Source of the DNA: Capitulum mitella
Taxonomy: Eukaryota; Arthropoda; Thecostraca; Pollicipedomorpha; Pollicipedidae
DNA: 64,000 nucleotides
Assembly (NCBI GenBank): GCA_030062745.1
Contig: CP099848.1
Location: 6,896,501-6,960,500, forward strand
Reading direction: 5' to 3'
Shown: piece by piece, positions 32,901-45,235 of the stretch
Numbering within the stretch: position 1 is the first letter of the stretch
Layout: every line of letters starts with the position of its first letter
Position numbers and translations under genes: made by a program
Notes under the pieces: model-generated
The model's database searches: none
The model's input: the letters and a program-made list of their open reading frames with translations, nothing else
What the model was told of the DNA's origin: nothing

Positions 32901-34310
32901 GCCAGGAATACACAACAATCAACATTTACAAAGTTTTATTACTGGCCACAAGATAAGTTTTCGGAATCAGATCAGCTATCGCGATTTTCCAACGTGAAAT
33001 GAAGAACTTTTTTAACTCTGGTCATTCGACAAACATTGAGCGTCCAGCATTACAATATCCAGAAGCCTTCATGCGACCTCATCTCGACCCAGCTGCTTAC
33101 ATGCGAGACAGTCATACACTATTGCAAAGGAAAGGAGCTAGCGTCCTGTTGAGTATCAGTGCCTAAATTTAACATCAAGATGGTACAGGGTAGCCCATTT
33201 GCTATGAACTTGCTGCTATGCTATGCTATGAACCAGTTTACCGTCATTTTTTGCACAGTTGTACACAAAGAGGCTGACTGGAGCATTTCTTATAGAATGG
33301 AAACCGAAAGCTGTCATTTGGTGTGTATGAGGTATATCGGAACTGCCTGTTGGAGATCATTTATCAGTAAATAATAAACATAATCGTTCTCCCTACTAGA
33401 CGACATAGAAGTAAATCACCATGTAGCCCTAGAATTATTCCTTTCGTATTTATCTTACTTGCAAGACTACTAAGGTGTTTTGAATTCAGCCATCACTTCA
33501 GACTATTCGAAAATTGCGGACCACATGTGAGTAATCCCAGAATTTACTCGAAATCACTTTGCGTTGTGAGTAAAAATCACGCTTGTCTGAAAACGTAATT
33601 TGATCTTCTTTAATAACAAACAGTTGGGAACAACAACACGAGTAACTATTTTGTAGCGAGTGTATCTATATTGAGGAGTATCCTTAAATTCGAATAACTG
33701 TAGGGCCAGTCCGTCCCCTGAAATTCTCGCTCCCATTCACCTTCCCAAACGTTTTTTTTCTCGTCTTAAATATAATTTTGTAAGCGAGTTGATCAAATAT
33801 TTCTGTCCATAGTAAGGCTAATTGCGATCCACAACAGGCTGGACACTTTTCTGCTTATTCCTTGATTGTTTCCATTTCGCAGGAAGACTATATGTGAGGC
33901 CAGTGTAGCCTAAGAAAGTTTAGCGTTCACACTATAGCACGTTTTTATGTCATCGTATGTCATGAGCATTTTATCCGTTTATATTAAGCAAACCGTTTAA
34001 TATCTTACTATTAAATGTATGTTTATAATGTTAATATGTTTATGATGTAATGTTTATCTTTTAATGTCAATCTATTTATGGTGTAATGTTAATATGCTTA
34101 TGATATAATGTTAATATGTTAATAATATAATGCTAATGTTTTAATGTTGTAATGTTAATGTCATTTATGTTATGATACCTTTCTTATACCATTCATTTGC
34201 TCACACGTTTTTAAATTGTGTGATGCCTGAAAAAGTGGGAGTTATATCATTTATAACCATTTGGTACTGTTCTCTCCATTTGGTACCTGTAGGCTGGTGC
34301 TCCTAAAAAA
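32901..34310. other. AT-rich stretch between two reverse transcriptase fragments
   Basis: About 1.4 kb with markedly lower GC than the retrotransposon pieces on each side. It includes a degenerate ATGTTAATATGTTTATG-type tandem repeat at about 33990-34170. It may be a later insertion into a single gypsy element, but no terminal repeats were found. Confidence 0.45.
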
Positions 34311-34314
34311 CAGG

Positions 34315-35740
34315 CATTTTGCTGGACGGCATTCGTGTAATGGGCCTCACGAGCGCCGAGCGCCTGGACGGCGTCCGCGAAATGCTGCGGCGTCTCTCTG
34401 CTGCAGGTCTCAGAATCAACGAGAAAAAGACGGTCTGACTGTCCGACGAGGTTCAGGGCCTCGGGCGTCGTCGGCGGGCATCAGGCCGGCCGAGGAGATT
34501 CCAGCCGGCCGCTCTGGACGCCCCGGGGCCGACGTCTCTGCCGACGCCTCCGACGGATGTGGACGGTCTTAGCCGCCTGCCTCTTCCCGACGTTGCCACC
34601 GAAGTCCTCGTCCCAGTGGACGTGGTCAGTCCGATGGACGAACCGGCTAACCTTGTTTTTGTTCCACGGGTGTGCGGCGCCACTCGCCGAGATCCGGTAA
34701 CGGCCGCCACTCTCCTGTCGTTCCAGCACGGTCGGCCGTCCGAGTCGTCCGGCTCTGACCTCACGCCTTACTTCAGACGCCGCCACGAGCTCAGCCTGGA
34801 GGAGGGACGCTTGGTCTGGGGACGCCGAGTCGTAGCCTCCGCAGCTCCGAGCGCGTACTGCAACTGCTTCACGACGGTCACCCAGGCATCAGCACGATGC
34901 AGAAACTCGACCGCTGCCGCGTGCTGTGGCCTGGTCTCGATGGGGAGATCAAAAACATGCTCAGAGCCTGGAGGTCATGTCAGACTCATCGGGGAGCTAT
35001 GCCCGAAGTCCCCGATAACCCGTGGGTCTTCCGGAGCAGGCCCTGGCAGAGAATCCATGTCGACTGTGCTGGGCCAGTCGAGGGAGCTCGTTGGCTACTC
35101 ACTGAGGTGGGCAGTCATTTTAAGTGGCTAGGTATTCACGTCACGTCGTCTACGTCCTCGCCTGCTGAGAACACGTCTGGATTTCCTGAAGCCTTGTCTT
35201 CAGCAGTCCGCGGAGAGAAGGCGGACGGCGTCGAAGTCCGCTCATGATCGCACAGCACAACACCGAGAGTTCACCGTTGGTGACGCGATGTTCTTGGGTT
35301 TTATTCCGGGCAGCGACTCGCAGTGTCTGCCCGAGATTGTCCTGCCGATCGACGGTCTGGGCTGTCGTGTCCGGCTGACGGACGGCCGGGTGTTCCGGCG
35401 ACACCAGGGCTCCGCCCGTCATCGCCCGGCCGCTCCGGACTGAGGTGTCCGTCACGCCGGTGCCCGTCGCGCCCGAGGGATCGGCGCCCGCCGCCGGTGT
35501 TCACCGAAGAAACCGGACCGCCGGCGTCGGCGGCGCCCACCGGGATACCAGAGGATCTGCCGAGCTCGCCGCCGGCTCCTGGCGTCGTGCCGCCCGCCGA
35601 GGTTCAGCGCCGGGACTCCGGTGGACCTGAGCACCGCGACGCCGTCTCGACTGGACACCGAGACCCCGCCGCGTTCGAGTGTCGGGCGCGCTCGGACCCT
35701 GCGTCGGCCGGAGCTCGTCCGATGCAAACCCCAAAAACTT
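34315..35740 (+). pseudogene. Ty3/gypsy pol relic: reverse transcriptase end to integrase tail
   Basis: In order on the plus strand, in shifting frames: a decayed YLDD-type region (LLDGIRVMG) followed by LRRLSAAGLRINEKKTV; DGLSRLPLPD, the usual end of the RNase H region; PYFRRRHELSLEEGRLVWGR; an integrase zinc-binding-like segment (GISTMQKLDR); PWQRIHVDCAGPVEGARW, the start of the integrase core; and, after an apparent deletion of most of the core, RVRLTDGRVFRRHQ, a typical C-terminal tail. RNase H and the integrase core are mostly lost. Same strand and family as the fragment at 32490, so possibly one element. Confidence 0.78.
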
Positions 35741-36045
35741 AAACTGCGAGTTCGTCTTTGTTGCTCGTGGTGGTTCGAGGTGATACCAGCAGATCGTTTT
35801 TCTTTCCTGTTACCTTATTTTATGTGGTTTTAGTTGTCTGAGGCTCTTATGTTCGGTGGATATGCTTTTGCCTAAGAGGAAAGGATTACTGTAATGCGTG
35901 TCTGATAGCCATTTTCCGTGTCCTTTACTGTGGAAGCGCATTGATAGATGATTAGCTAGCTTGCGTGTTTGAGTCTATTCGCTAGCGCGGTGCGCGTTGT
36001 GTACCACTTATCATCTCAAAGTGACCCTTCCGTGAGCGAGTCTGG

Positions 36046-36345
36046 CACTGGGGCGAAACGGCGCCTTGGCCGACCCACGCACGTAACCAGGATATTCCTC
36101 TTATGGGGAGGGACAAGTGTCATTTTGTCATATGTGACTGGCATATGACGAAACTGATAGGAAAAAAGCAGCATTTTTATGTAATTTTCCTCGTACGTAA
36201 CGCACAAGACAGCATATAATGTTTCCTTTTGCAACATATATATATCATCATTATTACGCACTCCTGCGAAATAGTTACATGTCTAATGTAGACCGCTTGA
36301 CTCGGGGGTATGGCCCCCATGTTCCCCTCGGCTACGTCCCTGGGC
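36046..36345 (+). mobile_element. Short hAT-like element
   Basis: The left end is CACTGGGGCGAAACGGCGCC and the right end is TCGGCTACGTCCCTG (inverse of CAGGGACGTAGCCGA). The right third is similar to 47085-47182 (CTCCTGCGAAATAGTTACAT versus TTCCTGCGAAATCGCTATAT). It has no coding capacity. Confidence 0.45.
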
Positions 36346-37134
36346 TGACCGCATGTTTCGTTAGGTGTTCTGGTCTGGGTCGCCGCGCGAACGGCGTGTA
36401 TGTTCGCCGAGATGGCAGTTGATAATGTCACGACAAAAAGACAGGAAACATAACAGCAACAATGAGCCGCAGGGGCACGGGTGTAACCATCGGGGCTGGG
36501 GGACATGTACGTTCCAGTTTTGGCAAAGTGGACTTTTGTCCCTCCCAATTTCGTTCGGGAAATGACGCTTTTTCACAATGTCCCGTTGAGAAAAAATAAG
36601 ATTTTGGGTCAGGCTGTTCCTTCAGATTTTGATTTGGCCTCTCCCCTAATTTTTGGGACGTGGCTACACTCATTCATAGGGGCCCCTCCAGGTTGTCCTG
36701 TTCTTCTAAGAACTGAAGCTATTGCGCCTATGATTTAAAGAACGAAAACTAAATTGCAGCTGTTAAATTCCCAAACAATGAGATTTTGAAAGACCTCATC
36801 TTCAGGTTGCATCCCTAAAATACTTAAAAACGAAAAAAATCCCGTTTCTTGGTAGCATTTGTCTACACAATGAAAAAGAAAACACTGAGTGAGCTACTAT
36901 CGACAAATTCGTTACACAGTTCATTCTAATGTCCAGCTACCCTTTTGCTGAAAAAGATCACAATTTAGTCCTGCTGTCGTTTATCTGAATTTTATGCTGA
37001 CATCCTCTTACTGTGTTGTCTCTATTAAATTCGAAGACTCCCCTGAAATACCGCTGTTGTTGGCCCTGCACAGCTTTAAAGACTTCGATGAGGTTCCCCT
37101 ATGTCTTCTGTATCTTAGTGATAGTATATTCATA

Positions 37135-37190
37135 TACATATATATATATATATATGTGTATATATATATATATATATATACATATATATC
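37135..37190. repeat. TA-rich microsatellite
   Basis: TA units with a few interruptions (GTGTA, CATA, CGA). Confidence 0.9.
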
Positions 37191-38517
37191 GATATAAATA
37201 TGGATATAAACACATACAACATTTATCATATAGTCAAGTTTTACAAGTCGCGGCCGTTGCACTGGCGTGGTCTGAACGACGATGCAGCACGGAGTAAATA
37301 GCCTTAATGGCAGAATGAGTCACCAGTACGACAATATCGACACAACAGCACGATACTGAACAGTCGAGTAGCCAGGGTTGTCGTTTTCTGTCAATGATTG
37401 TGAGGAGCCGAGGCCAGGGTCCGACAAACTAACCTACCTCCAAAAGTCGGTTTCTCAACGGATTTGGCCCACTTTATTTTAACCCATGGAAATTTACAAG
37501 TTTTTCGTTACAAGATAGATGTATGTACATATATACATATGTACATATAAATATATATATATATAGAAAAGCATTTTATGCACCACTAAATACTTCACCT
37601 AATACTTTATTTTGCTGCTTTACTATAAACTTTCTGCCTAGCCCTTGTTTGTTACGGCTGTCCTTTTCGATATTGTTGCATATTTTCCTTCTTGAAACCG
37701 ACAGAAAATACTGAGGGGGCCAAAACCAATAGTGGGGCCCAAATCAACATTGGAGCCAGGGCACTCACAAAAAGAAATGCAAATCGGTACCCTTCTCTAG
37801 AAGCCAACATTATTGTACGTGTATCGGGTTGCTGACAAAAGTGATGCAATTTGGAAACAAATTTACCAAGACGTAGTTGTGGGAAATCAATGGTAAGATC
37901 CGTGATATGGATGGCCTATTGGCCACTCTGTCGTCTCCACTTGGTTACGTATGTGCATACACCGATTATCCAGTTCACCGTCGCCCTTGGCATAAGATGC
38001 ACCCAACATCCCCACAAATCTCCCCGACAGACAGCGACTCACATGACGGGCTCCTCGTGGTCCTGCGTCGCACCCCGCACCACAGCGAGGTCCCACCGAC
38101 GCCGTCAAGTCCTGCGGAACGCGCCACTCACACGCTCACACCGCAGCCGCAAGCACGGCACTGGGCCGCAGCGGCCCCGGCGGCGCGGCGCGGCCGGGAA
38201 GACCCGGCCGGGCCGCGGGCGGCGCCTCAGGGGGGCGCCGTCGGCCTTGGACCGCATCTGGCTTTGCTGAGGGCAGGTGCGTGCGGTGGTCTCGGGGAGT
38301 ACGGTGGAGCGCTCCGGTCAGCGGCTGGCCACGGCTGGGCTGGCAGCGTGTGATCAAAGTCAGTTGCGTGAGACGTGCCAGCTGAGGACAAGTTCGGTAG
38401 TCGGTCAGGGAATGACTGGCGAGAATGGGAAGCGAGAAGGAAGGGAGAAAGCAGGGAAGTGGGCGTGCCATAGGCAATGATCGAAGCTGGAGGGAGAGAG
38501 TGAAAGAAGGGGAGAGA

Positions 38518-38520
<3 letters not shown>

Positions 38521-38548
<28 letters not shown>
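38521..38548 (+). repeat. (GA)n microsatellite
   Basis: Fourteen GA units. Confidence 0.95.
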
Positions 38549-38551
<3 letters not shown>

Positions 38552-38834
38552 GGTGGCAGGATAAGAGAACTCACTGGATCAACCAGCGATTTCCGGTGCC
38601 TAGCTTAGAAAGACCGGAAGTGTCCGGGAAAGAATAGCCGCTCTTCGTTCTGCGGGTGTGAGGTCGTTGAAATTAGGCAGAACATGAACGCAAACGTGAC
38701 GGTTTCTGCACCGCTTCGGCCTGCAAACACGTATGCTTTTTTGACTGTTGAGTGGTGCGTGGCAGCTGTTACGTGGTTCAGTACATGGTCGACCAGCCGT
38801 GACCAGGGCTGTGACCAGCCAGCGGTGTTTTCAG

Positions 38835-39064
38835 GCGAGCCCTTCAGTGGTGTCACGGCGGGCCCGCACGGCCCCCGCGTGCACGCGTCTCGCGCGCCCA
38901 AGCACCGGCCATTCGACGGTGGCCCAGAGGACGAGGCGCACCACGTGGCCTGGCAGCCAGCGGCGGCGGCGGCGGCGTGGCCAGCGCTCGTGGCGTCGAA
39001 GCGCCCTAGGCGGATCGACCCGCTCAGCTCACGCCGGCGAGCCGCGCCGGCCCTGACCGTCTGA
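38835..39064 (+). CDS. Possible orphan terminal exon
   Basis: After a TGTTTTCAG acceptor, a GC-rich frame encodes about 76 residues: PFSGVTAGPHGPRVHASRAP, RPFDGGPEDEAHHVAWQP, a six-alanine run, WPALVASKRPRRIDPLSS and a basic tail, ending in TGA at 39062-39064. It contrasts with its AT-rich flanks and looks like a real last exon of a plus-strand gene. No upstream exon was found and the family is unknown. Confidence 0.35.
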
Positions 39065-39096
39065 CCTGGAGCGGCCGCCAGCTGAGCTCCGCCTCT

Positions 39097-39129
39097 CCGG
39101 ACGCCACCGGAGCCGCCGGTGGCGTCCGG
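39097..39129. repeat. Perfect GC-rich hairpin, 14 bp arms
   Basis: The arms 39097-39110 (CCGGACGCCACCGG) and 39116-39129 are exact inverses around a 5-base loop, just after the possible terminal exon. It could act as a strong RNA fold in a 3' untranslated region. Confidence 0.7.
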
Positions 39130-40628
39130 CTCGCCTGAGGTCCTCCTCCGACCTCGGGCGACGTCGGCGTGACGTCACAGCCGGGGTGGCCAGGCACCCG
39201 TATGGTCCCCTGAGCTCAGCCATGTAACGCATGGGCACTAGAAACTTTTGCAGCGCTAACCGTGATTTTTTTTTATTTATTATGGTACATTATGGCATCT
39301 TGGCGACTCGTGTATGAACAGAGCGTGACTGGAGATTCCCGAAAACAGTTGGGTCTTAATCGGATTTCTGGACAATCCCTTTATAATTAATGTCAAAGGC
39401 CTAAAATTAATATACGTGGAGTGGGATGCCCCAAACCCTCACAACCCCAACACCGCTCCCGCCCCATCTCCAGCTATGTCACAGAGCAAATTACCTGCGA
39501 AAAATCGATGTCGGGACATGGAGGAAGAAGGAAGCAGTCTAATGGTAAATGTCGATTAGGCACCGTTAAGGAACTCATGGATACAATCATTCGTAGTCAG
39601 TTGCTCAAAATTTTACAACGACGCATTTATTTTCCAGGGTGGAAGAGAACCCTTACAATTCAATAATTTCATTCTCCCATCTGATAAACCACACAGTAAG
39701 AGGCAGACCAAAATGGCTTATACATCGTTACGAATAAAAATGCTCCGATTCTGAATTATAGAATAGGGTGGACGGAAGTACTAAAGAGCATGATTCTCTA
39801 ACGATACCATGGCACGATATTTGCAGGGTTAAACCACAAACTTACCATTTCATCTGATGGCTATCATTCCTCGGAACAGACATTACGGAAGCACTTGTGG
39901 GCAGCAACGGTTATGCCAATGCAGGTTGCGACAGACGATCAGATTGAGGGATCCCTGGCTGAAACATGCCGGCATTCTACGTCCCGACTAAGCAAGACGG
40001 CCAGCGGGAAAACCACTGTAACTTCTCATCGCTTCAGCTTCAGCGACCTACCATGCAAAGCCGAGGTGGCCTAGGTAGGACAAAAGTCGCCGGGTATTGC
40101 GAGATTTAAAGGGAGGTGCAGTGCGTTCGCGGGCACCTCTGTCCATCCTCCATCTCTTTGTGTTGTTTGGCCATAGGCTGCCGTCCCGTCAGAGCGTCGG
40201 AGGACTTCCGTGTCACTCCGTACCGGTCAGGGACAAAGACTCAGACAGCACGTGTGACATATCCGTGTTGTTCGCAGCGATGTTCACGATGGGCAAGACG
40301 GAAACCTGCATCTAAGTTCATGCTAATTGATCCTTAAGTGACCGTACGCAATTTGGTTGGCTGATAGAATTCACGGTATGTGGCACTCTATCATGTTTCT
40401 ACGGGTTACACGACTGCCGATGCAAAAAGAATAATAAGAATTGCAAAAAAAATAAATTCCAAAGAACGTTAGTGAAGGGGCGTGTTTAAAATTGGCCGTG
40501 CTGGAACCATTCTACGACTATTTCTCCATGCAATACCAAAACGTTTTTAAGTTTTCCTAAGCTGAGCCATATAACTATTATAATAAATGTTATGTTATAT
40601 ATTATATAACATGTAAAATGTATTATAT

Positions 40629-40660
<32 letters not shown>

Positions 40661-42941
40661 TGTATATTATGTTATATTATATATAACAAATAATTAAGCT
40701 AAGTTAAGAAGATGATGGGGCCGCCTTATGGGCACTACGTGCTACGTCGATGCCAAAGGACTGATAATGACGATCGAATGGTTCAAAATTGCTAAAATTT
40801 AAAAGTTATTGTACATTCGACAAAACCACGTTTTGTGCAGCAGATGGTCACGTACCAGACCGGAGAACTGCGTCAGGCTCGAGTGAGCGCAAACAAGCCA
40901 CGTGAATACCCGTGACGACTTTTACGACGCGGCCACGGCTGCAGCCGGCACGCCCTGGGACGGTCCGCCGTCGCGCCCGATTAGAAACGGCGAGCGAAAT
41001 TTCGCTACGCCGCGCCTGACTGAAGGTGTTGCCAGAGAAACGGCTGATCGACCATCGATGGTCTCGACAGTCCTCCCGGCGACCGGCCCACGGCGACGCT
41101 GGGTGTCGACGGCGAAGCCAGGCGCGCCGTTGTCACCGCTGTTCTGGAATGGTCCAAGCCCCGCCAATGGAAATTTGTGGCTCAAAATGAATTTTTTGAG
41201 CCCCGCCAGTTCAGTCCGCCAGATGGAACTTTGAAGTTGGTATTAGAAGGGGCTATAATCTTCCTTCAAGAAAATATGGTCGGACTGTTTCAGTGCAATG
41301 GATTTACAAAAGTGGTGATGATAGTTGTCGATAGATCCATTGCAGCGCGAGAGGATCAGTGAGAACGCGCCGCGGGCACTCACAGTGCTCGCGGGTGCAG
41401 TCTGCAGCAGAAGCCGGCAGCTGAAGCAGCGTCACCAGTCCGCAGGCACGAAACTGAGAAACCGCCGCGTGCATGGTTCCACGCCGACAGCTCAACTGTC
41501 CCTACGGAGCTCAAAAATACAATACAGGGGTCACGCAGCACCCAGTCACGTAGCACTTACATACCGAGTGGGAGGAATTTCGCGCAGCGGCTCTTAGCCT
41601 GCGCCCACCAGTCCCTGTGCCAGCCTTCTACGTCATCTGGGCGCAAAATGACCTGAGCAGTCGGCGCGCCCGGAAACACCAGTAAACAACCTTCTACGTC
41701 ATCAGCGACACAGTCGACCGTCACCGCTGTACGTCAGAGCCACGTGGGGTTCTGGTGGTGCGCCCAGCTGGTTAGTGCATAAACAAGTCGGAGCGTTGGT
41801 CAGATACGAGGTAAGCATCTTCGGTGCAAATCTGGTCCTTCTCGAGCCACCGTCCGTGGGCAAGCTGTCTGGACAAACGATAAGCTGTCATCAGCGCGGT
41901 TTCGTCGGCCCTCCGTCTTCAATACATCTGTCTTGAAGATACAAAGCATCTATTTTGGTGATGCTGGTGACGATGTTTCTGTCAAAGTACAATTTAGGAG
42001 AGCAGTTATTCCGCTTCCGCCATTAACGAACAAATGCCATAAATAAAATAAAATAGAATGAATAAGTAAAATATCAAATGAATAAATTAAATAAATAAAC
42101 AAATTAAATTAAATAAATACGACCCCCATTTTTTACCAGCTTAACGCGCAGCTGTCAGGTTCTTTGACAAGTCACAGTAAAAATGGCATGATGTTCGCAT
42201 CACATCCTATGAAGATCCTGGGAAACAGGAAATGAATGGTCAACAAGCACTGAAAATAATTTCGGCCACGTTTGCATTGGCATTACCCCTGTGCGTAGCG
42301 GCGAGTTTCGTTTTAACGCCGAGGCGTATGGAGAACGCGTACTGGCGAGATTACAATATCTTGTTTGTATCGCAAAGGCGGAAAATAAAGAGTTTTATCA
42401 CTTGTAAAATGAGACAAAAGTGCCTTCATGGTTTATACACCCGACAATAGCGTTCCCGTCAGCTCTTTGAAGACAAAGGTTCCCGTGACTTTTGAGTTTC
42501 GTCTGACATTGTTGGCTAAACGCCGAATACGTTTATCATTAAGAGCGCGGCAGCGAGACGTGGACTCATTGAAATCAAGCGTTCATAAAAAGCGCGTTTA
42601 GTCAAAAAAATACCCGCAAGCATTGTCTGGGACGGACATGCGTGCACTTCTGGCTTATTTAGACACTTTTAGGCACTCTACTTTTGTTGCATTCTGAGAG
42701 AAACACGTCGTCATTTCTGGGTTGAAATCAAGAATACCAAATGAGTCTTGCGTTCATGCGAAGTAAATGCTGCGTTTACCTTTCTGGGATGCAATTAAAA
42801 CCCCGGGAGCCTATGTTATACGTAATGTCTGATTTCGTAGCACTTGCAAGGCAAAATAACGAGCACATGCAGTATTCTGGACTTATTTAGACTGCAGGTC
42901 CTGGTTGCATCAACACGAGATATGTGGTTAAAGTTTCCGGA
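39130..42941. other. Spacer, no supported gene
   Basis: An AT-rich tract with (AT)n at 40631-40660 and an AAATAAAT run at 42035-42120. A GC-rich patch at 40905-41170 is open on both strands; its plus strand has a weak MVSTVLPATG resemblance to a retropepsin flank, too little to call. Confidence 0.45.
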
Positions 42942-44425
42942 TCCGCGGCCAGAGTGTCACAAGCGAAATTCCAAACCGTCCGATGATCCAGCCGAGACTG
43001 TTTTCAGTGCAGTGCGGGAACAATAGAAACCAAGGGTTTCGACTGCATCCCGACGTCAGAGCACTCGGCCGGGGAAGCCACGACACCGCATCCCTCCTCT
43101 GCTTAAGAGAGAAAGCTGGAGGCGGTCAGGCTGATTTCGCGGATAACTCGCCTTGGCCTTGGCTCCTCTGGCGGGGCCGCATCCGACGGTTCGAGCTCTG
43201 CCGGAACCGTTGGGCCCTAGTTTCCCGATAGGTCATCTGCTGATGGGCTCTGGTTTGTTGGCAGATCCTCTGTTGGCGGCACTCTTGCCAGACAGGTCGC
43301 GTTGCACATATCCCCGACAGACGTCCGGAAGGTGGCGGCTCCGACCTTCTTGGTGACGCGAACAGGTCGTGAGAAGCGCAGAAAGCTTTTCGGCCGATGT
43401 CCTGGGGTCTCAACGAGGACATAATCTCCCACGTGGATGTCTTGAGTGACGACTCCTATGCGCCGGTCGTTCGACGTCTTGTTGGTTGACTGCCGCTTCA
43501 CGACTGTAGCCGTCAGGTGGCTGTCGACTGCGGCGGCAGCTGCGGTGATGACCGGTGGGACGAAGAACATTCGGAGCCCGTGGAGCAGCTCGGCAGCAAC
43601 CTGCCGGAGGTGGTGCGTGGACCGGCCCGACACTGAGCTAGATGCATTCGCACGGTGCTTTCGAACGTCGCTGGCGTCCACCTGCCTGGGCGATCCACGA
43701 TCTGAACGTGTGGTTGAAACCTTCCACAGCGGCGTTGCCTCGAGATCAGTATGAGGCTGACTTCGTGTGGCGGATGCCTCGGTGCTGGAGATAGGTCTCA
43801 GATTCCCGACTGACGAACTGTCTTCGGTTGTCAGGTACCAGCTCTTCCGGGTATCCTTCGCAGACCCAAACAGTGCTGACGAATTTGATTACACCTGCGG
43901 TCTTGACGGTAGGAGTCAGGGCCACTTCCGCCCACTTGCTGGATAGTCCACCATGCAGGTTGCAAACCGAGGGGCTGGGGGGAAGCGGCAATGATGAGGC
44001 CAACCTCGTCGATCCCGAGTTTCGACCATGGCCGCTCTGCCAGCGGCACGGGCTGCATGGGCGCCGGGCGGACGCGACCACTCAGCAACTTGCCGCTGGC
44101 TTAACAGAGGGCACAGCGGCTGACGAGTTCCTTCGCTTCCCTGTCCATCCGTGGCCACTAGGCCGAAGTCCGCAAAATGTGTTTCGTGCGCATCATACCG
44201 CCATATGCGTAGTGAGCAGCGAGTTGAAGGTAGCGACTCCTGGACGCCAAATAATGTCCGTCGGTTCCGCGACCGGAGTGACATACGCGAGACTCCAGAC
44301 CGCTCGATGATCGAGCCGAGACTGTGTTGAGTGCAATGCGGGGAACAATCAAGACCAAGGGTGAGTGACGTCAGAGCCGACGGGCCATTTATGACCACCC
44401 GGGCAGGGAAGGCACGACACTACGG
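42942..44425 (-). mobile_element. Internally deleted Ty3/gypsy element with LTR-like direct repeats
   Basis: About 150-base direct repeats (about 42942-43090 and 44266-44425, for example GCCGAGACTG in both) flank roughly 1.2 kb of integrase-derived sequence on the minus strand. The repeats are taken as LTR remnants. Everything from gag to RNase H is missing, so a large internal deletion is inferred. The repeat ends are approximate. Confidence 0.6.
43200..44262 (-). pseudogene. Ty3/gypsy integrase relic
   Basis: On the minus strand, in order and across frameshifts: LAAHYAYGGMMRTKHILRT and WPRMDREAKELVSRCALC, the HHCC zinc-binding region; PAPMQPVPLAERPWSKLGID with VGLI, the start of the catalytic core; PEELVPDNRRQFVSRE, where intact elements have DNGxQF; GIRHTKSASY and then NHTFRSWIAQ; and HVGDYVLVETPGHRPK with FSRPVRVTKKVG, the C-terminal domain. 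The altered DNG motif and the breaks show it is inactive. Confidence 0.78.
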
Positions 44426-45100
44426 TCATGGAACCACATTTTTGGTGCGTCTCTTCCTTTCGTAAATTTTCCGAAGATACAGCCAATTGCCGCATCCATT
44501 GAAGAAACTCGCCGCAACCTTGAGTCTTGTTAAATGATTTGTTCCCTTGTGCTGGTTGACAAACGGGTGTTGATGGATTATGGCTTTCATTCTTGACTCT
44601 TCATTACTAAATGGCCTTTCCCAATCCTAAAACATGACACTGCTCATAAAACTGTGTTTTGTAACAAAGAAAACTCAGGATTTTAGAATACCTTCGAAGT
44701 GAGAACATTTGAACACCTTCGCCGTCCTGGGTGAGCGGGCGCTCAGTGTTCGCCCTTCGATGGGCTGTGGGCCGCATCGTGAATGGTGATACCTGTTCAG
44801 TTGCTCTGGGTGCTGCGGTGGGAGCTTGATCAAATGAGTGTCCTGTGAAGCAAAGTGGCAGTCAAGTGAGTGTCAAACAAACAAAGTGAGCAGTCCTGCT
44901 TATGTGGTTTTTATCAGATTATTTAGTTTAATATTACAGTTTTTGTCATAAAAAATTAAATACAAATGTTACATTCGGTTGCTCGCCTGAGCATTCCAAG
45001 CCCAGTTCCAAATACTGGCTTCCACCTGTCGTTACTGCACCGCAGACGCAACTCTTGCAAAACGTTGTAAAGTGCTGCGGTACCGAAGATGAACAGTGTA
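44426..45100. other. Spacer, no recognised feature
   Basis: I see no exon or repeat here beyond a short AGTGAGTGTCAAAC-type duplication near 44830-44900. Confidence 0.5.
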
Positions 45101-45104
45101 CTCC

Positions 45105-45235
45105 AGACTCCGCAGGACCTAACCCCGATGTGTTGTGCGTTACCGAGACGTGGCTCTGTGATCCAACTGCGGACTGTAGTGCGAGGGTCTGGATATTCGT
45201 GTTTCCGGCTAAAGGATGACGATGATTGGGTTTTA
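45105..45235 (+). pseudogene. Possible LINE endonuclease scrap
   Basis: One plus-strand frame encodes PDVLCVTETWLCD, which resembles the pDvl.itETWL block near the start of APE-type endonucleases of non-LTR retrotransposons. A neighbouring frame continues GSGYSCFRLKDDDDW, as expected after a frameshift. The match is short and no reverse transcriptase was found nearby. Confidence 0.45.

Larger units (their letters stand above)
36346..38834. other. Spacer with microsatellites
   Basis: (TA)n-rich tracts lie at 37135-37190 and 37530-37565 and (GA)n at 38521-38548. A GC-rich patch at 38130-38270 is open on both strands and could be an exon, but no domain or partner exon supports it. Confidence 0.5.

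Noticed and set aside
38130..38280. GC-rich Arg/Pro-rich possible exon on the minus strand
   Set aside because: It has an acceptor-like CCCTCAG and a GTGTGAGC donor-like end, but no partner exon, family or strand-specific signal.
40905..41190. GC-rich patch with a weak retropepsin-like MVSTVLPATG
   Set aside because: The resemblance is too short, the catalytic DTG is absent, and both strands are open.
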